Below are positions 1 to 4,114 of a stretch of 6,509 nucleotides of DNA, one piece after another; position 1 is the first letter of the stretch; each line of letters begins with the position of its first letter. The stretch comes from Spirochaetaceae bacterium (GTDB taxonomy: Bacteria; Spirochaetota; Spirochaetia; Treponematales; Breznakiellaceae), in NCBI GenBank assembly GCA_031265535.1, contig JAISCO010000188.1:1-6509 (forward strand), given 5' to 3'. The notes beneath the pieces are model-generated. The model did not search any database and had not been told where the DNA came from. It saw nothing but the letters and a program-made list of their open reading frames with translations. A program made the position numbers and the translations under genes.

Positions 1-1176
1 TTTGGAGGCAAATACCGGATCATTGATATACCTTTATCTAATTGTATAAATGCCGGCTTAAAACAGATATATATACTTACACAATTCAATTCAGCCTCGC
101 TTCACATTCACCTTGGACACACTTACACTTTTGATCATTTTTCAAAGGGATTTGTCGAAGTTCTTGCGGCGGAACAGACTTTAGAACATTCCGGCTGGTT
201 TGAAGGCACGGCGGACGCGGTACGCAAGAATCTCCTCCATTTTAAGGCGCATAGTCCTGACTACTACATTATATTGTCCGGCGACCAACTTTACCGCATG
301 GATTTAAGGGATATGCTAAAGAGGCACTGCGAGTCCGGCGCGGCTATTTCCATAGCTTGTACCGCTGTTTCGCGGGAAGACGCAAGTCAATTAGGCATAT
401 TAAAAGCAAATAAACAGAATGTAATTACAGAATTTCTGGAAAAACCCGGCCCCACAAAAGATATTTCAGATTTTATAGCGCCGACGGAACTTCAGAAAGA
501 CAAAAGTGACAGCTATCTTGCGTCTATGGGTATCTATATTTTTAACGCGGACACTATGCATAAATGCCTCGACAATACATTGACAGATTTTGGTAAAGAA
601 ATAATTCCGGAAGCTATAGATCATCTCAAGGTAAATGCCTATCCATTTGAAGGTTACTGGGAAGATATTGGAACAATCAGCAGTTTCTATAACGCTAATC
701 TTAATCTCGCAAATATCAAACCTTTGTTTGATATTTATGATGAAGAACGCCCGATTTATACACGTATGTACAATTTACCGCCGTCAAAAATGAATTTTAG
801 CAGCATGAACCAGTCCATAGCGTCGGAAGGGTGCATTATCACTAATTCATCTATAACAAATGCCGTAGTAGGCGTCCGCACCATTATTGAATCGGGCGCA
901 AGTCTGAACGGCGTTGTCTGTATGGGCGCGGACTATTACGAGACAGAGGCGCAAAAAATGACCAATATGGGGAACCGTCTTCCAAACATTGGAATTGGCA
1001 AAGGTTCAATCATCAAGGGCGCAATTATTGATAAAAATGTCCGTATTGGCGAAGGCTGCCGTATAGGGATAGATAACATAAACCGGAGTGACGGCACTTA
1101 CGAAACTTGTTCAATCATAGACGGTATAATCGTAGTTCCCAAAAACGCCGTTCTTTACCCGGGGACAATTATATGA
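1..1176 (+). CDS. glgC: Glucose-1-phosphate adenylyltransferase (ADP-glucose pyrophosphorylase), 5'-truncated by window edge
   Basis: GlgC makes ADP-glucose and pyrophosphate from ATP and glucose-1-phosphate, the committed cytosolic step of bacterial glycogen synthesis. The frame is open from base 1, so the true start lies upstream; about 35 residues are missing, including the N-terminal nucleotide-binding GGxGxRL loop. The 391 visible residues match the rest of a roughly 427-residue enzyme. Seen in order: FGGKYRIIDIPLSNCINAG (window residues 1-19), GTADAV (69-74), SGDQLYRMD (93-101, with the likely metal-binding Asp95), FLEKP (145-149, with the glucose-1-phosphate-binding Lys148), YWEDIGTI (218-225), then a hexapeptide-rich C-terminal beta-helix. 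The C-terminus DGIIVVPKNA with Lys381, and IIDKN with Lys345, align with the two activator-binding lysines known from cyanobacterial GlgC, so it looks like the cyanobacterial/plant subtype. An internal TTG at 274 is only a spurious start. It converges on xylA, 500 bases away. The upstream operon context is not visible. Confidence 0.96.
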   Translation, partial: FGGKYRIIDIPLSNCINAGLKQIYILTQFNSASLHIHLGHTYTFDHFSKGFVEVLAAEQTLEHSGWFEGTADAVRKNLLHFKAHSPDYYIILSGDQLYRMDLRDMLKRHCESGAAISIACTAVSREDASQLGILKANKQNVITEFLEKPGPTKDISDFIAPTELQKDKSDSYLASMGIYIFNADTMHKCLDNTLTDFGKEIIPEAIDHLKVNAYPFEGYWEDIGTISSFYNANLNLANIKPLFDIYDEERPIYTRMYNLPPSKMNFSSMNQSIASEGCIITNSSITNAVVGVRTIIESGASLNGVVCMGADYYETEAQKMTNMGNRLPNIGIGKGSIIKGAIIDKNVRIGEGCRIGIDNINRSDGTYETCSIIDGIIVVPKNAVLYPGTII

Positions 1177-1181
1177 GCCTC

Positions 1182-1236
1182 CCCGCCGCAAGTGGCGCAA
1201 ATTTTGCGGCAACCAAGTTTACGCGCTTGCGGCGGG
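1182..1236 (+). terminator. GC-rich hairpin after glgC, possible terminator or repeat element
   Basis: The arms CCCGCCGCAAG (1182-1192) and CTTGCGGCGGG (1226-1236) are perfectly complementary over 11 bp. The interior holds a competing pairing: GCCGCAA (1185-1191) with TTGCGGC (1204-1210), and CGCAAA (1196-1201) with TTTGCG (1203-1208). It starts six bases after the glgC stop, which fits transcription termination. No T tract follows the right arm, so a classical intrinsic terminator is not fully supported. A dispersed hairpin repeat is the alternative, because the same CCCGCCGCAA and CGCAAA/TTTGCG words recur at 1621-1659. Confidence 0.5.
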
Positions 1237-1281
1237 TATTAGATCACACTGCGAATAAAGGCAATATCTAAACCATAAACC

Positions 1282-1319
1282 CAGCAGTTTTACTTTTAGA
1301 GCTAAAAGTAAAACTGTTG
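1282..1319. repeat. Near-perfect palindrome, 18-bp arms
   Basis: CAGTTTTACTTTTAG (1285-1299) and CTAAAAGTAAAACTG (1302-1316) are perfect inverted copies separated by only two bases. The match extends outward to 1282 and 1319 with a single G/T position. A third copy of the right arm lies at 1602-1621. The arms are AT-rich and no T run follows, so this is a poor fit to a standard terminator. It could be a cruciform-prone repeat or the product of inverted duplication. Confidence 0.8.
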
Positions 1320-1368
1320 CCTAACTGTTGCTCTGTCCACTGTCCTTCTGTCCACTAACCACTAACCC

Positions 1369-1384
1369 ACTGTTAATTGTTAAT
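1369..1384. repeat. AT-rich intergenic word, copy A
   Basis: ACTGTTAATTGTTAAT at 1369-1384 is repeated exactly at 1536-1551, where it runs on into TGCTCATT. Related TTAATTGTTAATT / TTGTTCATTGCT words occur in the other gaps, at about 3761-3783, 4083-4097 and 4900-4935. None lies within a gene, which marks them as an intergenic repeat family and not chance AT richness. Confidence 0.7.
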
Positions 1385-1405
1385 GGGTGGGGGTAGCGGA
1401 AAAGC

Positions 1406-1458
1406 GTTTTTGTGAATACAAAAACCTTTGTAGTGAGTGGTCGGCAACTATGTTGCCG
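1406..1458. repeat. Two adjacent small perfect hairpins
   Basis: GTTTTTGT (1406-1413) pairs with ACAAAAAC (1418-1425) across a 4-base loop. CGGCAAC (1442-1448) pairs with GTTGCCG (1452-1458) across a 3-base loop. Either could form in RNA or single-stranded DNA. The first could act as a weak transcription stop, but it lies more than 200 bases from either stop codon. Function is unknown. Confidence 0.5.
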
Positions 1459-1535
1459 CGCCGTAACAAAAAGTTCATCAAAATTTTAACGGTTTGTGAT
1501 TGATGCGCTTCCCCTTTTTATTTGAAACCGACTCA

Positions 1536-1558
1536 ACTGTTAATTGTTAATTGCTCAT
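1536..1558. repeat. AT-rich intergenic word, copy B
   Basis: This is the second exact copy of ACTGTTAATTGTTAAT (1536-1551), followed by TGCTCAT. The extension TTGCTCATT also occurs downstream of the nuclease-like gene (around 4911-4918), linking the two intergenic regions. Confidence 0.65.
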
Positions 1559-1601
1559 TTTTACCTGTTACTTTTTACCTTTTCCTTTTTACCATTTTTT
1601 T

Positions 1602-1621
1602 CTAAAAGTAAAATTGCTGCC
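1602..1621. repeat. Third copy of the palindrome arm
   Basis: CTAAAAGTAAAATTGCTGCC matches CTAAAAGTAAAACTGTTGCC at 1302-1321 in 18 of 20 positions and in the same orientation. The copies are exactly 300 bases apart. This one lacks the inverted partner, so only half of the palindrome is present here. Confidence 0.7.
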
Positions 1622-1659
1622 ATAAGCCCGCCGCAAATTTGCGCGTTTGCGGGCTTATG
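1621..1659 (-). terminator. GC-rich hairpin downstream of xylA, probable terminator
   Basis: CATAAGCCCGC (1621-1631) and GCGGGCTTATG (1649-1659) form a perfect 11-bp stem. The loop contains the self-complementary CGCAAATTTGCG (1632-1643). In the xylA direction the hairpin begins 17 bases after the stop codon. It is followed not by a clean T run but, after eight bases, by T-rich sequence (TTTTACTTTTAG). Position and stem strength favour a terminator, perhaps working in both directions for the convergent genes. It shares its core words with the hairpin at 1182-1236. Confidence 0.6.
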
Positions 1660-1676
1660 CGCCGGCTCATTAAAAT

Positions 1677-3020
1677 CTACAGTCCTAGCAGGTATGTGTT
1701 CAGTATATTTTCCAGGTATTCCTGCTTGCCGCTGGTTAAGCCTATGTTTCCATACTCTTTTACCAAGCCCGCAAGAGATGCTAAATCAAACTCGCCTTTT
1801 TCAAATTTGGCGCCGTCTCCGGAATCAAATGACGCATAGCGCTTCTTTACGAAAGCGGGTATTTTGCCGTCATCCAATATTCGCTGCGCGATTACCAGTC
1901 CTACCGCAAAAGTATCCATGCCTCCGATATGCGCCTCAAATAAGTCTGAGGGGTCAACGGAATTCCGTCTGATTTTGGCATCAAAGTTAAGACCGCCCGA
2001 TGTAAAGCCGCCCGCTTTAAGTATGGCGAACATGGCAAGCGCCGCCTCGTAATAGTTGTTGGGAAACTGGTCGGTATCCCAGCCGTTTATATAGTCGCCG
2101 CGGTTCGCGTCAACCGAGCCTAGCATACCGGCGGCGGCGGCCGTCTCAAGTTCGTGGGCAAAGTCGTGTCCGGCAAGTTCCGCATGATTCGCCTCAATGT
2201 TAAGCCGGAAGTCTTTGTCCAAGCCATAGTGCCGCAGAAAACCGATGACGGTTTCCGTGTCATAATCATACTGATGTTTTGTCGGTTCGCACGGTTTAGG
2301 CTCAATGTAAAACACGCCCTTAAAGCCTTGTTTACGGGCATAGTCGCGGGCAAGTGTCAAAAAACGCCCAAGATGCTCTTTCTCGCGTTTTAAGTCGGTA
2401 TTAAGGATGCTCATGTAGCCTTCCCGTCCGCCCCAAAATGTGTATCCTAAACCGCCCAGCTCTATTGTGGCGTCAATGGCAGCCTTAACCTGGGACGCGC
2501 CCAGCGCAAGAACTTTGAATTCGGGATTTGTAGCGCCGCCGTTCATAAAACGCGGGTTGTTGAACAAGTTGGCGGTTCCCCACAAGAGTTTTACGCCGGA
2601 CGCTTTCTGCCGCTCCTTGGCTTTTGCCGTCCATGTTTGCAGATTCTTCTCGCTCTCTGCGGGTTTGCTTCCCTCCGGCGCAACGTCCCGGTCATGAAAG
2701 CAGTAAAATTCAGCCCCCATTTTGGTAAAGAATTCAAAAGCGGCGTCCAGTTTATGTTCCGCCGCGTCCATGGCGCTGTCGGCATCCGTGATCCACGGAT
2801 GCGGGTGGGTCGCGGCGCCAAACGGGTCGGCGCCGTCCGCGCAAAAGCTATGCCAGTAGGCTATGGCAAAGCGCAGGTGTTCCTTCATCTTTTTTCCGCC
2901 AACCAGCTTCTCCCCGTCATAATACTTGAAAGCAAGTGGATTATCACTCTTTGCTCCCTCGTACTGTATCTTACCAATGCCGGTAAAATACTCTTTGTTT
3001 CCGATAAAATAATCTGTCAT
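1677..3020 (-). CDS. xylA: D-xylose isomerase, group II
   Basis: XylA interconverts D-xylose and D-xylulose in the cytosol, the first step of xylose use before xylulokinase, and also acts on D-glucose/D-fructose. It is a TIM-barrel, metal-dependent tetramer. The 447-residue product is full length for the family. The N-terminal YEGAKSDNPLAFKYYD segment is typical of the longer group II enzymes. Visible residues match the E. coli enzyme at a constant offset of +8: catalytic His109 and Asp112 in CFHDRD, WGGREGY at 196-202, metal ligands Glu240, Glu276 and His279 (IEANH), Asp304 (SVDANRGD), Asp315 and Asp317 (WDTD), and Asp347 (NFDAK). The ATG start is fixed by an AAGGAG ribosome site five bases upstream. 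No xylB, xylR or xylose transporter lies in the window, so it appears monocistronic here. Nothing suggests damage or a frameshift. Confidence 0.98.
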   Translation of the reverse strand: MTDYFIGNKEYFTGIGKIQYEGAKSDNPLAFKYYDGEKLVGGKKMKEHLRFAIAYWHSFCADGADPFGAATHPHPWITDADSAMDAAEHKLDAAFEFFTKMGAEFYCFHDRDVAPEGSKPAESEKNLQTWTAKAKERQKASGVKLLWGTANLFNNPRFMNGGATNPEFKVLALGASQVKAAIDATIELGGLGYTFWGGREGYMSILNTDLKREKEHLGRFLTLARDYARKQGFKGVFYIEPKPCEPTKHQYDYDTETVIGFLRHYGLDKDFRLNIEANHAELAGHDFAHELETAAAAGMLGSVDANRGDYINGWDTDQFPNNYYEAALAMFAILKAGGFTSGGLNFDAKIRRNSVDPSDLFEAHIGGMDTFAVGLVIAQRILDDGKIPAFVKKRYASFDSGDGAKFEKGEFDLASLAGLVKEYGNIGLTSGKQEYLENILNTYLLGL

Positions 3021-3025
3021 AAAAA

Positions 3026-3031
3026 CTCCTT
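3026..3031 (-). promoter_or_regulatory. Ribosome binding site of xylA
   Basis: On the minus strand AAGGAG lies five bases before the xylA ATG. It is a strong Shine-Dalgarno match and supports 3020 as the start. Confidence 0.85.
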
Positions 3032-3075
3032 AAGTTATGCCTATTCCAAGATTCGGCTTTGATGAATTTCCCATA

Positions 3076-3106
3076 ATTATACAAAATTGTACAATTATTG
3101 GCACAA
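3076..3106 (-). promoter_or_regulatory. Predicted xylA promoter
   Basis: On the minus strand a consensus -10 TATAAT (3081-3076) lies about 55 bases before the xylA ATG, predicting a leader of roughly 50 bases. The best upstream hexamer is TTGTGC (3106-3101) with a long 19-base spacer, so the -35 is weak. A weak -35 plus a perfect -10 and a palindrome inside the spacer would fit a regulated promoter. The assignment is from sequence only. Confidence 0.55.
3085..3096. promoter_or_regulatory. Perfect 12-bp palindrome, candidate xylA operator
   Basis: AATTGTACAATT is perfectly self-complementary and lies between the predicted -35 and -10 of xylA, where a bound repressor would block RNA polymerase. 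TTGTAC half-sites recall operators of GntR-type sugar repressors such as AraR, but here the halves overlap with no spacer, so the regulator cannot be named. An AT-rich palindrome of this size could also arise by chance. Confidence 0.45.
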
Positions 3107-3146
3107 AAAATCAAGCATCCAGATATACCCATTTGCCATGGAAGCA

Positions 3147-3160
3147 CATGCGCTCCGCGC
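3147..3160. repeat. Isolated copy of the tandem-repeat head
   Basis: CATGCGCTCCGCGC is identical to the first 14 bases of the tandem repeat at 3262-3275, 115 bases upstream of it. It is followed by unrelated sequence and a CCCGCC/GGCGGG hairpin, so it is a dispersed partial copy. Confidence 0.7.
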
Positions 3161-3194
3161 TAGTAACTCCCCGCCTCGTTGGGCGGGACGCGGT

Positions 3195-3209
3195 GTTCAG
3201 TTCGTAAGC
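3195..3209. repeat. Dispersed word GTTCA-TTCGTAAGC, copy 1
   Basis: GTTCAGTTCGTAAGC here and GTTCACTTCGTAAGC at 3386-3400 agree in 14 of 15 positions, 191 bases apart and in the same orientation. They flank the 29-bp tandem repeat. A 9-bp inverted pair, TGGAGGCAA (3236-3244) and TTGCCTCCA (3415-3423), follows them. This suggests an older duplication or boundary words of a repeat element. Confidence 0.6.
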
Positions 3210-3244
3210 TGCCTTTGAGTCTTTTCCACTTGACATGGAGGCAA

Positions 3245-3332
3245 CCGGCCAGCCGGTTTCTCATGCGCTCCGCGCCTGCCAGCGGGTTTACATACGCTCC
3301 GCGCCCGCCAGCGGGTTTACATACGCTCCGCG
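3245..3332. repeat. 29-bp tandem repeat with an embedded mini-hairpin
   Basis: Two 29-bp units (3262-3290 and 3291-3319) match at 27 of 29 positions. A third unit begins at 3320 and matches for 13 bases (CATACGCTCCGCG). A degenerate tail of an earlier unit lies at 3248-3259. Each unit carries a small hairpin with a CA loop: CCGGC/GCCGG at 3245-3256, CCTGC/GCGGG at 3275-3286 and CCCGC/GCGGG at 3304-3315. The units touch with no unique spacers, so this is not a CRISPR array. Function is unknown. Confidence 0.8.
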
Positions 3333-3366
3333 TTAGCGTCTTGCCGCTAACGCAAACTTGTTTGCG
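3331..3366. repeat. Two overlapping perfect hairpins
   Basis: CGTTAGCG (3331-3338) pairs with CGCTAACG (3345-3352) across six bases. CGCAAAC (3351-3357) pairs with GTTTGCG (3360-3366) across two bases. The stems share 3351-3352, so full formation is mutually exclusive at that edge. The second stem carries the same CGCAAA/TTTGCG core as the hairpins at 1182-1236 and 1621-1659. Confidence 0.7.
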
Positions 3367-3385
3367 CCGTTGGCGGCGGAGAGGC

Positions 3386-3400
3386 GTTCACTTCGTAAGC
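3386..3400. repeat. Dispersed word GTTCA-TTCGTAAGC, copy 2
   Basis: GTTCACTTCGTAAGC is the second copy of the word at 3195-3209, with one difference. Both copies are preceded by G-rich GCG sequence and lie either side of the 29-bp repeats. Confidence 0.6.
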
Positions 3401-3455
3401 GGCGGTCAGTGGCTTTGCCTCCACTCCTATAATCTGTGCAATCTGTGGCTAATCT

Positions 3456-3469
3456 TCCTGAATTCAGGA
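3456..3469. repeat. 14-bp perfect palindrome
   Basis: TCCTGAATTCAGGA is perfectly self-complementary. It follows the doubled word AATCTGTG (3431-3438 and, as CAATCTGTGG, 3439-3448). No gene starts near enough for it to be an obvious operator. Confidence 0.55.
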
Positions 3470-3535
3470 GGGGTGCGCTATTTCCATACATCATCGCAAA
3501 CCGTTGCCTAATAGTCACGCCCCCGCCCAAAACGG

Positions 3536-3556
3536 CACGCTCTCCTAGTGAGCGTG
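3536..3556. repeat. Hairpin CACGCTC/GAGCGTG
   Basis: CACGCTC (3536-3542) and GAGCGTG (3550-3556) form a perfect 7-bp stem with a 7-base loop. No T tract follows on either strand and no adjoining gene ends here, so a terminator role is not supported. Confidence 0.45.
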
Positions 3557-3632
3557 TACTTGGGTAAGGCAGCATGGCGTAGGCCTCGAAAAACTTACTG
3601 TTGCCTATAAATGTTTAAAGGCCCCTGTCTCC

Positions 3633-3684
3633 AGCCCGCGCCCACAGCGGGCTTCCGCCACCCCCGCATCCCCGCTTCGCGGGG
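3633..3684. repeat. Two neighbouring GC-rich hairpins
   Basis: AGCCCGC (3633-3639) pairs with GCGGGCT (3647-3653) across seven bases. CCCCGC (3670-3675) pairs with GCGGGG (3679-3684) across TTC. The second is very stable and is followed by TTCCTCC rather than a T run. No gene ends nearby on the plus strand. On the minus strand there is no gene either, so these are structural repeats of unknown role. Confidence 0.5.
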
Positions 3685-3760
3685 TTCCTCCTATAAAAAG
3701 TCAACCAGAAAATAGCCTTTATCCTGCTTTTTTTCGTTTTTACCGGTAACACCAGCCTTA

Positions 3761-3783
3761 TTGTTCATTGCTAATTGTTAATT
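3761..3783. repeat. AT-rich intergenic word
   Basis: TTGTTCATTGCT (3761-3772) recurs exactly at 4904-4915, and the following TAATTGTTAATT (3772-3783) matches the words at 1373-1384 and 1541-1552. TCATTCCTCATTCC repeats follow directly. It belongs to the same family found in each gap of the window. Confidence 0.65.
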
Positions 3784-3947
3784 TTATCATTCCTCATTCC
3801 TGATATTGTTATTTGTCGCGTGATGGATTAAAGTTGTCAGGTGAAGAGTGGAAAGATGAGGAATGGGGCAGCTTGATAATTGCTAGTATCTTGACATCTT
3901 TCAAACTGTGGGTAGCGGTCTCAAGACCGGAATAAGAATATTTTACC

Positions 3948-4010
3948 TCAAAGTCGAAGAAGGAAAGAGAAAGAGGGAGGGTCTCTTAAAAACTTATTCG
4001 ACTTCTTTGA
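3948..4010. repeat. Interrupted inverted repeat flanking a purine tract
   Basis: TCAAAG then TCGAA (3948-3958) pair with TTCGA (3997-4001) and CTTTGA (4005-4010), giving 11 bp with a three-base bulge. Alternatively AAGTCGAA (3951-3958) pairs with TTCGACTT (3997-4004) without a bulge. The span between includes a 26-base all-purine run (3956-3981). It lies just before the promoter of the nuclease-like gene and could affect its transcription, though this is untested. Confidence 0.55.
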
Positions 4011-4037
4011 CTTCGCGGTTTATAAAATTCTTCATGT

Positions 4038-4065
4038 TTGGAACAAACTCATCCACTGTTACAAT
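4038..4065 (+). promoter_or_regulatory. Predicted promoter of the PD-(D/E)XK-like gene
   Basis: TTGGAA (4038-4043) is followed after 16 bases by TACAAT (4060-4065), which is preceded by TGT to make an extended -10. It predicts a leader of about 40 bases before the ATG at 4115. The -35 matches consensus at four of six bases. Confidence 0.45.
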
Positions 4066-4103
4066 CGTGTACGAACACTAGCTATTAATTGATAATTGAA
4101 GTT

Positions 4104-4108
4104 GGAGG
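4104..4108 (+). promoter_or_regulatory. Ribosome binding site
   Basis: GGAGG lies six bases before the ATG at 4115. It selects that ATG over the in-frame ATGs at codons 4 and 7. Confidence 0.8.
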
Positions 4109-4114
4109 CTATTT

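Larger units (their letters stand above)
1177..1676. other. Convergent intergenic region between glgC and xylA, repeat-rich
   Basis: I see no convincing gene in these 500 bases. Short open frames reaching into xylA are shadows of that gene. From left to right the stretch holds a GC-rich hairpin, a long AT-rich palindrome, a low-complexity run in which CTGTCCACT and CCACTAACC words recur (about 1330-1370), AT-rich words repeated 167 bases apart, two small perfect hairpins, a pyrimidine-rich run (about 1556-1602), and a second GC-rich hairpin close to the xylA stop. The patchwork of short recurring words looks like accumulated non-coding repeat sequence between two 3' ends, where terminators are expected. 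Confidence 0.7.
3107..4037. other. Long gene-free, repeat-mosaic intergenic region
   Basis: About 930 bases between the xylA promoter and the promoter of the nuclease-like gene hold no open frame I would accept. The candidates, about 110 codons at 3179-3511 (+) and 80 codons at 3333-3575 (-), run over tandem repeats and hairpins, have no recognisable domain and have skewed Arg/Ser/Leu composition. The region is packed with structure: a hairpin at 3170-3187 (CCCGCC/GGCGGG), a 29-bp tandem repeat, duplicated words, consecutive hairpins, a 14-bp palindrome, the word pair AATCTGTGCAATCTGTGGC (3431-3449), more GC-rich hairpins to 3684, AT-rich words, a small hairpin CGGTCT/AGACCG (3916-3929) and an interrupted inverted repeat. 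An unannotated RNA or a decayed mobile element is possible but not shown. Confidence 0.65.

Noticed and set aside
1544..1972. 142-codon plus-strand open frame at the xylA 3' end
   Set aside because: More than half is antisense to xylA, and the rest translates low-complexity pyrimidine-rich and hairpin DNA.
3245..3332. CRISPR array
   Set aside because: The 29-bp units are directly adjacent with no unique spacers, only about two and a half copies exist, and no cas gene is present.
3179..3511. 110-codon open frame in the repeat region
   Set aside because: It is built across the 29-bp tandem repeats and hairpins, lacks a ribosome site and has Arg/Ser/Pro-rich sequence with no domain.
3333..3575. 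80-codon minus-strand open frame
   Set aside because: It runs through hairpin sequence, has no recognisable domain or good ribosome site, and overlaps the other rejected frame.
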